From contig JALXDL010000042.1 of assembly GCA_026990385.1 (NCBI GenBank), forward strand, positions 1 to 64,000: a DNA stretch of 64,000 nt, in the 5' to 3' direction. The notes under the pieces are model-generated. The model worked only from the letters and a program-made list of their open reading frames with translations. It had not been told where the DNA came from and made no database searches. Below are positions 14,726 to 22,794 of the stretch, piece by piece; within the stretch, counting starts at the first letter, position 1; each line of letters starts with the position of its first letter. Origin of the DNA: DRKI01 sp011051875 (lineage in GTDB: Bacteria > Desulfobacterota > Desulfobulbia > Desulfobulbales > Desulfobulbaceae). A program made the translations under genes and the position numbers.

Positions 14726-16419
14726 GCCGCGCTCCTGTGGGCCACGCAATGCCGGTTCAGGGCGCTGAGCAGGGCCTTGATGGAGGCAACGATGATGTCC
14801 GTGTCCACGCCGGCACCCCACCAGCTCTCCCGGTTCTCGTCCAGGATCTCGATGTAGCTCACGGCCCGGGAAGCAGAGCCACGGGTCAGGGCGTGCTCGT
14901 GATAGGCGTGCAGGGTGAACTGGAGGTCCAGGGTCTCGCGCAACCCGTTGCAGAAGGCGTCCAGGGGACCGTTGCCCCTGGCGCGCACGATCTGCTCATC
15001 ATCATCCATCACCAGCACAGCCTCGATCTCCGCCGAGGACAGTTCCTCGTCCTGGTCGATGTGACGTTTGAGCACATTGAAGCTCTTGAGCCTGTAACAG
15101 CCGTCGTTGAGCAGGTACTCCTGTTCGAAGATCTGATAGATCTTCTTCGGCGGCAGTTCGCCGATCACCTGGTCCGAGACCCGCTGGATGGCCCGGCCGA
15201 ATCCAGGCAGCATCTCCCGGGGCAGCTTGTAGCCGAACTCACGGTCCATGATATAGGCAGCCCCGCCCTTGCCCGACTGGGAGTTGATGCGGATGATCGA
15301 CTCGTAGGTACGGCCCACGTCCTCGGGGTCGATGGGCAGGTAGGGCACGGCCCATATACCGTCGTCGGACTCTTCAAAGGCCGCCATGCCCTTGTTGATC
15401 GCATCCTGGTGCGACCCGGAAAAAGCGGTATAGACCAGCTCACCGGCGTAGGGGTGACGGGGTGGCACCTTCATCCGGGTGCACCGCTCATAGACGTTGA
15501 TCACCCGGTTGATGTTAGAGAAATCCAGACCCGGGTCCACGCCCTGGGAGAACATGTTCAGGGCCAGGGTGACGATATCCACGTTGCCGGTCCGCTCGCC
15601 ATTGCCGAACAGCGTGCCCTCGACCCGGTCGGCGCCGGCCATCAGGGCCAGCTCGGTGGCCGCCACTGCCGCACCCCGGTCGTTGTGGGCATGGAGACTG
15701 ATCAGGGCGCAGTCACGGTTCTTCATGTGGGTGCTGAACCACTCGATCTGGTCGGCATAGATGTTGGGCGTGGCCATCTCCACCGTGGCGGGCAGGTTGA
15801 TGATCACCGGCCGCTCCGGGGTCGGCTCCCAGACATCCATCACCGCCTCGCAGATCTCGACCGCAAAATCGAGCTCAGTACCGGTGAAGGACTCGGGCGA
15901 GTATTCGTAGCGGATATCGGTATCGGTCCGCGTGGCCTCGTCCCGGATGATGCGGGCCCCGCGCACGGCCAGGTCGATGATCTCCCTGCGGCTCATCTTG
16001 AAGACCACCTGCCGCTGCAGGGTGGACGTGGAGTTGTAGAGGTGCATCACCGCCCGGCGCGCGCCGCGCAGGGACTCGAAGCTCCGCCTGATCAACGGTT
16101 CGCGGGCCTGGGTCAGGACCTGGATCAGGACACCGTCGGGGATCAGGTCACGCTCGATGAGCAGACGGAGAAAATCATACTCCACCTGCGAGGCGGCGGG
16201 AAAACCCACCTCGATCTCGGTGAAGCCGATGTCGAGCAGGAGCTGGAACATCTCCAGCTTCTCCTCCAGGTTCATGGGCTGGATCAGGGCCTGGTTGCCG
16301 TCACGCAGGTCAACGCTGCACCAGACAGGCGCCCTGGTGATGGCCTTGTCCGGCCAGGTTCGATCCGGCAGTTCGATACGCGGGTAGGGACGATATTTTC
16401 GTAATTTTTCCTTGTCCAT
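14722..16419 (-). CDS. leuA: 2-isopropylmalate synthase (long, LeuA2-type)
   Basis: A 565-aa enzyme condensing acetyl-CoA with 2-oxoisovalerate, the first step of leucine synthesis. The HMGL-like TIM barrel starts with WCSVDLRDGNQAL (metal-binding Asp) and has the SLHAHNDRGAAVAA metal His pair and FGNGERTGNVDIV. The C-terminal regulatory domain (about residues 440-560) binds leucine for feedback inhibition. The N-terminal extension (KYRPYPRIELPDRTWP) marks the actinobacterial/yeast-like LeuA2 subfamily. I place the start at ATG 16419, with GGGAG 6 nt before it; the ATG at 16425 has no room for a binding site. A Leu-rich leader peptide and attenuator lie upstream. creA is fused at its end. Confidence 0.95.
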   Translation of the reverse strand: MDKEKLRKYRPYPRIELPDRTWPDKAITRAPVWCSVDLRDGNQALIQPMNLEEKLEMFQLLLDIGFTEIEVGFPAASQVEYDFLRLLIERDLIPDGVLIQVLTQAREPLIRRSFESLRGARRAVMHLYNSTSTLQRQVVFKMSRREIIDLAVRGARIIRDEATRTDTDIRYEYSPESFTGTELDFAVEICEAVMDVWEPTPERPVIINLPATVEMATPNIYADQIEWFSTHMKNRDCALISLHAHNDRGAAVAATELALMAGADRVEGTLFGNGERTGNVDIVTLALNMFSQGVDPGLDFSNINRVINVYERCTRMKVPPRHPYAGELVYTAFSGSHQDAINKGMAAFEESDDGIWAVPYLPIDPEDVGRTYESIIRINSQSGKGGAAYIMDREFGYKLPREMLPGFGRAIQRVSDQVIGELPPKKIYQIFEQEYLLNDGCYRLKSFNVLKRHIDQDEELSSAEIEAVLVMDDDEQIVRARGNGPLDAFCNGLRETLDLQFTLHAYHEHALTRGSASRAVSYIEILDENRESWWGAGVDTDIIVASIKALLSALNRHCVAHRSAA

Positions 16420-16440
16420 GGTCATCTCCCGTTCCGGGTC

Positions 16441-16476
16441 AAAAAAAAAGCCACGGTTTCCTGGAAAACCGTGGCT
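16441..16476 (-). terminator. Attenuator (intrinsic terminator) upstream of leuA
   Basis: On the minus strand AGCCACGGTTT-TCCAGG-AAACCGTGGCT is a perfect 11-bp stem followed by nine T, ending 21 nt before the leuA start and after the leader peptide. Its place between a Leu-rich peptide and leuA marks it as a transcription attenuator. Confidence 0.9.
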
Positions 16477-16503
16477 CGCTGGAATCTGCTGTCCTTGTTC
16501 CGG

Positions 16504-16587
16504 TCAGGACAAAACTCCCCCTTCTGCCACAGTTTTCCTGTGCAGTCCGATTAGTAGCAGGTCGAGGGCAAGGGGCATTCTGTGCAT
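16504..16587 (-). CDS. leuL: leuA leader peptide
   Basis: A 27-codon open frame ending 28 nt before the attenuator. From ATG 16587 it runs M-H-R, then M-P-L-A-L-D-L-L-L-I-G-L-H-R. Six of the ten residues after the internal M-P are Leu or Ile, including three Leu in a row, two of them the CTA codon that is rare in this GC-rich DNA. An internal ATG at 16578 could also start it. Stalling at Leu codons when leucyl-tRNA is scarce would prevent the terminator at 16441-16476 from forming and let leuA be transcribed, as for leuL in enteric bacteria. That mechanism is inferred from the layout. Confidence 0.83.
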   Translation of the reverse strand: MHRMPLALDLLLIGLHRKTVAEGGVLS

Positions 16588-16735
16588 TGTCGTACTGGCT
16601 ATAAATTCGGCCACCCTGTCCGGTGGTGGCGCTAGGGAGCAGGACAACCGGCACCCTGCATAGGAATCATCTTAAGACGGAAGCGCGGTTTGTCAAGAAA
16701 GAATATCGGTCCGGTGCACGGTATGGGGAAAAAGA

Positions 16736-16770
16736 TTGATTTGCTGTGCTGAATGCGGTAATGCAGCACA
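16736..16770 (+). promoter_or_regulatory. feoA promoter with overlapping inverted repeat
   Basis: TTGATT, a 17-nt spacer and TAATGC form a plausible sigma-70 promoter about 80 nt before feoA. An inverted repeat TGTGCTG-n12-CAGCACA (16745-16770) covers the -10 and could be an operator. It does not match a Fur box I know. Confidence 0.45.
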
Positions 16771-16844
16771 CTGTAAAAAACGGTCCTGTCCGCGACAGCG
16801 GCAGGATGCCTGCTTTCCGATCACCAGACAATACAAGGTTTCCC

Positions 16845-17087
16845 ATGTCCCGTGTCAACCTCCGTTCCATGGCCATCAACCAGAAAGGCACCATCACGGC
16901 CGTCAAGGTGGGCGGTGAGCTCGGACGGCGTATCCGAGAGATGGGCCTTGTTCCCGGCACTGAAATCACCATCAAACAGCGGGCCCCGCTCAACGATCCC
17001 GTGGCCCTGCGCGTCATGGGCGGTACGCTAACCCTGCGCAACAACGAGGCCGACTACATCGAGGTGGAGGTGGAAGCGGAGGAGTGA
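16845..17087 (+). CDS. feoA: FeoA domain protein
   Basis: An 80-aa stand-alone FeoA (SH3-like) protein. It has LRSMAINQKGTITAVKVGG, the conserved LGRRIREMGLVPGTEITI, and ending strands ALRVMGGTLTLRNNEADYIEV. FeoA assists the ferrous-iron transporter FeoB at the membrane. No feoB is adjacent here, so it either works with a distant feoB or is a paralog. Start ATG 16845 is chosen with AAGG upstream; upstream in-frame ATGs would add a sequence unlike the family. Another Met eight codons later is possible. Confidence 0.85.
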   Translation: MSRVNLRSMAINQKGTITAVKVGGELGRRIREMGLVPGTEITIKQRAPLNDPVALRVMGGTLTLRNNEADYIEVEVEAEE

Positions 17088-17104
17088 GCACCGTCAGTCG
17101 GCGA

Positions 17105-18097
17105 TCATGAAGGGGTGGTCCCCAGCAGGAGACGATGGTTGGTGTACACCGGGCTTCCCGGCGGGAAAAAATGGTGCAGGCTGCTGACAGCGCGGTCAAA
17201 GGGATTGGCGATCCGGTCCAGGCGGAACCGTGTTGCCAGCCCCAGGCCACAGGGCGAGAAGACCATGCTGAACGGCACAGGGTAGTCGGTGGCGAACAGC
17301 AGCCTGTGGTGCACCTGCTCCTGGCCGGCCAGGTGGGCCAGGACCCCTGCCCGGACCGGGGTGAGGAGGCTGGAGAGATCGGCAAACAGGTTGCCGTGAT
17401 CAGCCAGCAGCTCCAGGAGCCGGAAATAATCAGGGCTGAAATTCTTCTCCTTTCTGCTCAGGGCCCGCCAGATGGTGAGCGGCCGGTAACTGAGCGCCAT
17501 GTGCGCCGCCACCACGGTGACCCCCACGGCCAGGGGCTGCTCCAGCATGGCGATTCCCTCGCATGCGCGCACTGACTTCACGCAACCCTCGCTGCCCAGG
17601 TGGACGATGAGCGGCAGGCCAAGATCCCGCAGTTTTTCGAAATAGGCCAGGTACCGTTCCTCCCTGGTATCCACGCCCCAGTAGTTCTGGAGAAATTTCG
17701 CTCCCTTGAACCCCAGCTCCACGTAACGGTCGATGCGCTCCAGGGCGTCCGGCCGCAGGGGATTGACCGAGAAGAAGGGAATAATGATATCCGGATGTTG
17801 CCGGTACAGGGCGAGCAGGTCCTCGTTGGTGGCGCAGACCCGGGCATCCCGGTGCACCACCCTGCCCTGCCGGTCCAGGCGGGCATCCACCCCGAAGAGG
17901 ACGATCTTTTCCAGGCTGGCCGACTCCCGGACCAGCCGGACCAGGCCCGTGGTATAGGCATGGTAGGGATCGGCCACGAAACCGTCCGGGTCAAGTCCCT
18001 GCCAGCGGGCAAAGAGACGGGCCGCCAGGCGCATGGGCAGCCGTGCAAAATGCATCTCCGGGCTCAGGAGATGGACGTGAAAATCAATGGTCTGCAT
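17105..18097 (-). CDS. Amidohydrolase-family metal-dependent hydrolase
   Basis: A 330-aa TIM-barrel amidohydrolase (amidohydrolase-2/COG2159 type). It begins MQTIDFHVHLLSPE with the HxH metal pair. It continues with DIIIPFFSVNPLRPDALERI, the GFKGAKFLQNYWGVD strand, VHLGSEGCVK (third metal-binding His), VVAAHMAL (fourth His) and LLFATDYPVPF with the catalytic Asp. Such enzymes decarboxylate or hydrolyse small cyclic or carboxylated substrates; I cannot name this one. The cls gene starts downstream of an independent frame 9 nt away on the same strand and may share its transcript. Confidence 0.82.
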   Translation of the reverse strand: MQTIDFHVHLLSPEMHFARLPMRLAARLFARWQGLDPDGFVADPYHAYTTGLVRLVRESASLEKIVLFGVDARLDRQGRVVHRDARVCATNEDLLALYRQHPDIIIPFFSVNPLRPDALERIDRYVELGFKGAKFLQNYWGVDTREERYLAYFEKLRDLGLPLIVHLGSEGCVKSVRACEGIAMLEQPLAVGVTVVAAHMALSYRPLTIWRALSRKEKNFSPDYFRLLELLADHGNLFADLSSLLTPVRAGVLAHLAGQEQVHHRLLFATDYPVPFSMVFSPCGLGLATRFRLDRIANPFDRAVSSLHHFFPPGSPVYTNHRLLLGTTPS

Positions 18098-18106
18098 ACC
18101 GTGCCA

Positions 18107-19543
18107 TCAGAGGAGTGGCGCCAGGATAAAGGCCACGCCCTCGGCAAACCGTTCCCGCAGCGGCAGCCGCTGGCGACGGCTGCGGCTGACCTCGGTGGCC
18201 TCCCGGCAGAATTGCAGGAAATCCTTTTCCAGGTGCGAGGCGATTCTCCGGTCAAACAAAAAAAGATTGGCCTCGAAGTTGAGCCGGAAACTGCGCTGAT
18301 CCATGTTGGCCGAGCCCACGGTACAGAAGATGGAATCAATGACCGCGGTCTTGGCATGGGGCAGGCGGTTGTGCAGCTCAAAGATACGGACGCCCGCGGC
18401 CAGCAGCTCATCGAAAAAGGAACGGCCCGCGCGCAGGACCAGGGGATGGTCGGAGCGGCCCGGCAGGAGCAGCCGGACATCGACACCGCGCAGGGCCGCG
18501 GTCTGCAGGGCCATGGCCACCGGCGTATCAGGGACAAAATAGGGTGTTTCGATCCAGATCCGCTCAACGGCCATGTTGAAGGCGGCAAAGAGCAGGGTAT
18601 GGATGGAACGCCACCGCTCGTCGGCCGGACCGCTGGCCAGAAACTGGGTACAGAGATCACCTGCTGCCGGTACGGCCGGGAAATAGTCGGCCGTGACCAG
18701 GTCCTCGCTGGTGGCATGGTACCAGTCCTGGCAGAAGACCTCCTGCAGGTCCTGGACCACCGGCCCCTGCACCTCCACGTGCAGATCCTGCCACGGCTCG
18801 GCCAGGCCGGCATAGACATCGCCCACGTTCATGCTGCCGGTGAACCCCTTCCTGCCGTCCACGATCACGATCTTGCGGTGATTGCGGTTATTGATGGTCA
18901 GTCGCCTGCGAAAGGGCAGCACGGGCAGGAACCGGGCCACCCGGCCGCCAGCCTCGTGCAGAGGCGCGAAAAACCGTCTGCCAGCGGCCAGGGAACCGAC
19001 ATCGTCGAGCAGGAGCCGAACCTCGACACCGCGCTTCGCCGCCCGGACCAGGGCGTCCCGCATGCGGGTCCCGGTGTGGTCCGGCTCCCAGATGTAGTAG
19101 CAGAGGTGGACATGGTGGCGGGCGCGGTCGATGGCCTCCTCCAGGACATCAAAGGCACGACCGCCGTCGCGGTACCAGGAGACCGAGCAGCCAGGCCGCG
19201 GCGCCGGCCCGCCCAGGCGCGAGGTCAGCTTGAAGATGGCGCGGACCAGGGGTTCCTCGACCCGGGGGATCTTCTGCTGCCGCCGGATCCGTTCCATGGA
19301 ATGGGCCAGTTTCTGCTCCACCCGCTGTCGCCGGCGGCGGCGCATGCGGATGCGGGTCGTGCCGAAGACCCAGAACGCGAGCAGGCCGAGAAAGGGGATG
19401 AAGACGATGGTCAGGATCCAGGCCAGGGTGGCTCCGGATTCCCGCTTCTGGAGGATGATGCGCGGTACCAGGAGCAGGATGATGAGCAGATCCAGCAGCA
19501 CCAGGCCGGAGCCCAGCCAGTTGACCCTCAGAAAGTGGAGCAC
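18107..19543 (-). CDS. cls: Cardiolipin synthase
   Basis: A 478-aa membrane phospholipase-D-superfamily enzyme joining two phosphatidylglycerols into cardiolipin. Two N-terminal helices (about residues 10-30 and 40-60, including LAWILTIVFIPFLGLLAFWV) anchor it. Two HKD motifs follow: HRKIVIVDG with GFTGSMN, and HAKTAVIDS with TVGSANMDQRS. Length is normal. The amidohydrolase gene lies 9 nt downstream and the aldolase/mtnA pair upstream, all on the same strand, but no functional link is evident. Confidence 0.93.
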   Translation of the reverse strand: MLHFLRVNWLGSGLVLLDLLIILLLVPRIILQKRESGATLAWILTIVFIPFLGLLAFWVFGTTRIRMRRRRRQRVEQKLAHSMERIRRQQKIPRVEEPLVRAIFKLTSRLGGPAPRPGCSVSWYRDGGRAFDVLEEAIDRARHHVHLCYYIWEPDHTGTRMRDALVRAAKRGVEVRLLLDDVGSLAAGRRFFAPLHEAGGRVARFLPVLPFRRRLTINNRNHRKIVIVDGRKGFTGSMNVGDVYAGLAEPWQDLHVEVQGPVVQDLQEVFCQDWYHATSEDLVTADYFPAVPAAGDLCTQFLASGPADERWRSIHTLLFAAFNMAVERIWIETPYFVPDTPVAMALQTAALRGVDVRLLLPGRSDHPLVLRAGRSFFDELLAAGVRIFELHNRLPHAKTAVIDSIFCTVGSANMDQRSFRLNFEANLFLFDRRIASHLEKDFLQFCREATEVSRSRRQRLPLRERFAEGVAFILAPLL

Positions 19544-19579
19544 GCCAGCCCTCCTCTCACGGCCTCGCTGGTGCGGCGC

Positions 19580-20248
19580 TCAGGCGCCATCTTCCTGTTC
19601 CGGCAGGGGCCCGCCATGCCGGTAGGCTGTAAACCGGGCCATGACCCCGGCCATCTGTCCACTGCTGAGCAGCGGAACCTCGCCCACCTGCAGGGCCCTG
19701 GCATAGATCCGGGCCAGGTTTTCCACCTCCACGGCCAGGGCCAGCACCTCTTTCAGGTCACCGGCAAAGCAGACCATGCCATGGTGGGCCATCAAACATG
19801 CGGTCCGGTCGACAAGGGCCTGCGTGACCAGGGCCGAGAGCTCGGCCGAGCCAAAGGCGGCGTAGCCGGCCAGGGGGATCGAGTCGCCGCCGGCCACGGC
19901 CACCATGTAATGAAAGGCCGGGATCTCGCGTTCCAGGCAGGCGAGCACGGTGCACCAGGGCGGATGGGCGTGCAGGACAGCGCCCGCCTCCGGGTGCTGG
20001 AGGTAGAGATCCCGGTGCAGCCGCCACTCCGAGGAGGGATGACGGCGGCCCTGCGGCCGGCCGTCCATGGAGAGCAGGACCATGTCGGCGGGCGTGCACT
20101 CCTCGTAAGGCATGGCCGAGGGAGTGATCAGGAAACCGTTGCCCACGCGGATACTGACATTGCCGGCCATGCCCTGGTTGAGCTCCTGCCGGTTCATGGC
20201 CAGGGCCGTGTCGAGCAGGGTGCGGCGCTGGCGGAAAAAACCACTCAT
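19580..20248 (-). CDS. Class II aldolase/adducin family protein (Ald2-like)
   Basis: A 222-aa zinc aldolase of the fuculose-1-phosphate aldolase family. It has GMAGNVSIRVGNGFLITPSA (phosphate-binding loop), the catalytic Glu region SSEWRLHRDLY, the metal-binding VLHAHPPWC (HxH) and the third His in LMAHHGMVCFAGDL. Its ATG overlaps the mtnA stop (ATGA). In the DHAP shunt an aldolase of this family splits 5-methylthioribulose-1-P or 5-deoxyribulose-1-P, the product of MtnA, into dihydroxyacetone phosphate plus an aldehyde. The coupling to mtnA makes this the best hypothesis; an MtnB dehydratase is of the same superfamily and is the main alternative. Confidence 0.82.
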   Translation of the reverse strand: MSGFFRQRRTLLDTALAMNRQELNQGMAGNVSIRVGNGFLITPSAMPYEECTPADMVLLSMDGRPQGRRHPSSEWRLHRDLYLQHPEAGAVLHAHPPWCTVLACLEREIPAFHYMVAVAGGDSIPLAGYAAFGSAELSALVTQALVDRTACLMAHHGMVCFAGDLKEVLALAVEVENLARIYARALQVGEVPLLSSGQMAGVMARFTAYRHGGPLPEQEDGA

Positions 20249-21333
20249 CGCTGTTCGGGATAGAGAGCGAGCAGCCCCTGCCGGGAGGCGGGGCAGATGC
20301 CGCGCTCGGTGATGAGCCCCGTGACCAGGCGGGCCGGGGTCACGTCAAAGGCGGGATTGAGGGCCTCCGTGGTCGGGGGCGCGATCCGGACCCGGTCCAG
20401 GCGGCCGTTGTCCAGGCGGCCGGCCACATACAGGACCTCATCCTGGTCCCGTTCCTCGATGGGGATCCTGTCTGCCTTCTCCACGCTCCAGTCGATGGTG
20501 GAACCGGGCAGGGCGACATAGAACGGCACCTGGTTGTCATGGGCGGCCAGGGCCTTGAGATAGGTGCCGATCTTGTTGCAGACGTCACCCGTGGCCGTGG
20601 TCCGGTCGGTGCCCACGATGCAAAGATCGACCCGGCCGTGCTGCATCAGGTGGCCGCCACCATTGTCCACCAGCAGGTGGTGACCTATTCCGGCCGCGGC
20701 CAGCTCCCAGGCGGTGAGACCTGCGCCCTGGTTGCGCGGCCTGGTCTCGTCCACCCAGACATGGACCGGGATACCCTCCTGCACGGCCCTGTAGACCGGG
20801 GCCAGGGCGGTGCCCCAGTCCACGGTGGCCAGCCAGCCGGCATTGCAATGGGTGAGAATGTGCACCGGCTCCTGCTGCCCCTTGTCCTGCCAGGCGGCCC
20901 GGATCAGCTCCACCCCGTGCCGGCCGATGGCCTTGTTGGTGGCCACGTCTTCCTCGCAGAGGGCCGCCGCCTCCCGCCAGGCCGCCTCCCGGCGCTTCCC
21001 CTCGGGCAGGGGCCGAAGCAGGTCATCCATCCGCTGCACGGCCCAGCGCAGGTTGACCGCCGTGGGCCGGCAGCGGACCAGTAGATCGCCGATCCGGTCC
21101 AGGTCCGCATCGGAGGCGCCGGCGGCAAGACCCAGGCAGAAGCCATAGGCCGCGGTGGCGCCGATCAGGGGGGCGCCGCGGACCAGCATGTCCCTGATGG
21201 CCCGGGCCGCATCGTCGAGATCGGCAAGGGTGGTGACGACAAACTCATGGGGCAGCCTGGTCTGGTCGATGATCCGGACCAGGCCGTCCTCCCCGGTCCA
21301 GATCGACCGGTAGTGCGTATTTCCCACACGCAT
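20245..21333 (-). CDS. mtnA: S-methyl-5-thioribose-1-phosphate isomerase
   Basis: A 362-aa isomerase of the eIF2B-like family converting 5-methylthioribose-1-P to the ribulose-1-P. Conserved blocks are VRGAPLIGATAAYG, RPTAVNLRWAVQRM, LTHCNAGWLATVDWGTAL (catalytic Cys), VWVDETRPRNQGAGLTAWEL, CIVGTDRTTATGDVCNKIGTY (catalytic Asp) and AFDVTP. Start ATG 21333 has GGAGG 8 nt upstream; an in-frame extension to 21471 runs into the neighbour and is not family-like. It is translationally coupled to the class II aldolase. No mtnP or mtnK gene is nearby. Confidence 0.95.
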   Translation of the reverse strand: MRVGNTHYRSIWTGEDGLVRIIDQTRLPHEFVVTTLADLDDAARAIRDMLVRGAPLIGATAAYGFCLGLAAGASDADLDRIGDLLVRCRPTAVNLRWAVQRMDDLLRPLPEGKRREAAWREAAALCEEDVATNKAIGRHGVELIRAAWQDKGQQEPVHILTHCNAGWLATVDWGTALAPVYRAVQEGIPVHVWVDETRPRNQGAGLTAWELAAAGIGHHLLVDNGGGHLMQHGRVDLCIVGTDRTTATGDVCNKIGTYLKALAAHDNQVPFYVALPGSTIDWSVEKADRIPIEERDQDEVLYVAGRLDNGRLDRVRIAPPTTEALNPAFDVTPARLVTGLITERGICPASRQGLLALYPEQR

Positions 21334-21364
21334 GGCAGCAGGCCTCCACTCCTTGTTGTACCAG

Positions 21365-21766
21365 TCAGTCGCCCGCGGGCTGGGGGACCAGTTCCGGGGT
21401 CCAGAAGATGACGCCACGGCCCTCGGCCTCCTCGATGAACGAGGGGCCGTCCCATTCCCTGACCTGGTCATAGTATCCGCGACGCATCACCTTGAGGGTT
21501 ATCCTGCCGATCTTCTCGAGCTGCTCGTCACTGAACCGGCGGACACTGCGCAACGGCGTGTTGCCGAGATAGATCCACTGCCCCTGGCAGGGAATTGCAT
21601 CGCCCAGGACCCGGTAGACCACGTGCGCCCCCTCGGGCTCGGAATTGACCTTGAACCGCACGGTCCGCACGGATGGAGAACAGGCCGAGGACAAGACGAG
21701 CAGGGCCAGCAGGGCAGACAGGACGGGAAGCCTTTTCCGCAGCCGGCCATCACCTGGTATATGCAT
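21365..21766 (-). CDS. Lipoprotein, PEGA-like
   Basis: A 133-aa lipoprotein: a basic start, a hydrophobic core and the lipobox LSSAC (Cys29). The mature part begins SPSVRTVRFKVNSEPEGAHVVYRV, a PEGA-like strand pattern, then LGNTPLRSVRRF and a KVMRRGYYDQVREW segment. It resembles the next upstream gene (RPPGAEVINL, MLKSGYREEITAFW), so the two look like tandem paralogs, 3 nt apart. Function unknown; probably in the cell envelope. mtnA starts 31 nt downstream on the same strand. Confidence 0.75.
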   Translation of the reverse strand: MHIPGDGRLRKRLPVLSALLALLVLSSACSPSVRTVRFKVNSEPEGAHVVYRVLGDAIPCQGQWIYLGNTPLRSVRRFSDEQLEKIGRITLKVMRRGYYDQVREWDGPSFIEEAEGRGVIFWTPELVPQPAGD

Positions 21767-21769
21767 CTC

Positions 21770-22123
21770 TTATTTCCTCTTTTTCAGTTCAACGGTTACC
21801 GGCTGGGGCTCGGCCTCGGCCTCTTTTCTGCTCCGGTGGCGGGTGTTGACCCAGAAGGCGGTGATCTCCTCCCGGTAGCCCGACTTGAGCATCTCGACGG
21901 TAACATACTCCGGCCGGCCCTCCTCGCCCTCCCAGACAACCAGGAGCGGGGTCATGCCCAGGTGGGTGTCATCCTTGAGATTGATGACCTCGGCACCCGG
22001 CGGCCTGGAGATGAACTTCACGGCGCCGTAGGTTTTGGGCCCGGCGCAGCCGGCGGCCAGGGCCAGTCCGCCGAGGGCAAGGAGTACCCCCGCCGCCCGG
22101 ACAACAGACGTCTGTATCAGCAT
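21770..22123 (-). CDS. Lipoprotein, PEGA-like
   Basis: A 117-aa product from ATG 22123 with GAGG 6-7 nt upstream; a longer frame to 22186 would add a non-signal-like N-terminus. The signal peptide ends in the lipobox LAAGC. A PEGA-like domain follows (YGAVKFISRPPGAEVINL, LGMTPLLVVWEG) and a Lys-rich tail. It is first in a two-gene lipoprotein cluster with its likely paralog. Role unknown. Confidence 0.75.
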   Translation of the reverse strand: MLIQTSVVRAAGVLLALGGLALAAGCAGPKTYGAVKFISRPPGAEVINLKDDTHLGMTPLLVVWEGEEGRPEYVTVEMLKSGYREEITAFWVNTRHRSRKEAEAEPQPVTVELKKRK

Positions 22124-22327
22124 TACGTTCCTCGTCAATATGGTTCTTGGACTGCGGCGAGGCCGGAGTCGTGGAATCAAGATCATCTCTTACCTGTTCA
22201 GGTTCCGACAAGTCAAGACAAACCCGCATGACCAGGCCGGCTTTTCGGCAGATCCTGCTACCCGCGGCATGATCGGCCCCATGGACGATGCACCATGACA
22301 GCCGCGACCATGAACGGTTCGCTGGCC

Positions 22328-22420
22328 GTCACAGGGCACCCCGTCCGCACGCGCTCGAACCTCCCGATATACGGGTGTATCACCTGTGAGGTTCGGGCAC
22401 GCACAGCTGTGGCACCCTGC
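22328..22420 (-). repeat. Dispersed repeat family A, copy 1
   Basis: Read on the minus strand it runs GGGTGCCACAGCTGTG ... CGAACCTCACA ... ACACCCGTATATCGGGAGG ... TTCGAGCGCGTGCGGACGGG ... GTGCCCTGTGAC. The same order of blocks occurs at 47746-47840 and 52221-52319. On the plus strand a TAACCGGTT-type palindrome adjoins its right edge. Confidence 0.75.
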
Positions 22421-22609
22421 AACCGGTTACAAGTCCTGTGTTGCCTGTATTGATTGCTGGTAAACGGATATCCCGTGACCGGTTCCGGCGATTCACCCCC
22501 TGCCGCCGGCCCCGGGGGACGCGGGGGCGGCCGCAACCGGTTTTTGCCGGCAACAGCGGCTGCTTGTATTCCGGAGGACGGTTGCGGTATACTCAGTTAT
22601 ACCTGGATC

Positions 22610-22697
22610 GGGCGTTTCACCCACCTGCAAATGATACAAAGAAACTTGATTATGAATTGTTTTCTTTTGAGCGCGTTGCAGAGTGGTGAAACCCTCC
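22610..22697. repeat. 88-bp foldback element, family C copy 1
   Basis: Outer arms GGCGTTTCACCCACCTGCAA and TTGCAGAGTGGTGAAACCCT pair. An inner stem AAAGAAAC / GTTTTCTTT surrounds an AT-rich loop. A second copy of the same length lies at 39787-39874. Confidence 0.8.
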
Positions 22698-22794
22698 GGT
22701 CAATTCAAGGTACAATCAGTGGCGCAGACATGCATTCTCCGGCCACCTGGCCGGCAGGCCGCACCAGAGCAACCTTTTCCCGGAACCACCCCCT

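Larger units (their letters stand above)
22124..22794. other. Repeat-rich intergenic region
   Basis: Some 670 bases between divergent genes contain one copy of repeat family A (22328-22420) and one 88-bp foldback of family C (22610-22697). I see no gene in the rest. The Shine-Dalgarno of the next gene is weak. Confidence 0.6.

Noticed and set aside
16441..16660. A T-box leader for leuA
   Set aside because: No T-box sequence or specifier-loop structure was seen, whereas a Leu-rich leader peptide explains the attenuator.
17600..20263. An 887-codon plus-strand frame across the amidohydrolase, cls and aldolase genes
   Set aside because: It is antisense to three well-supported genes and has no recognisable domain.
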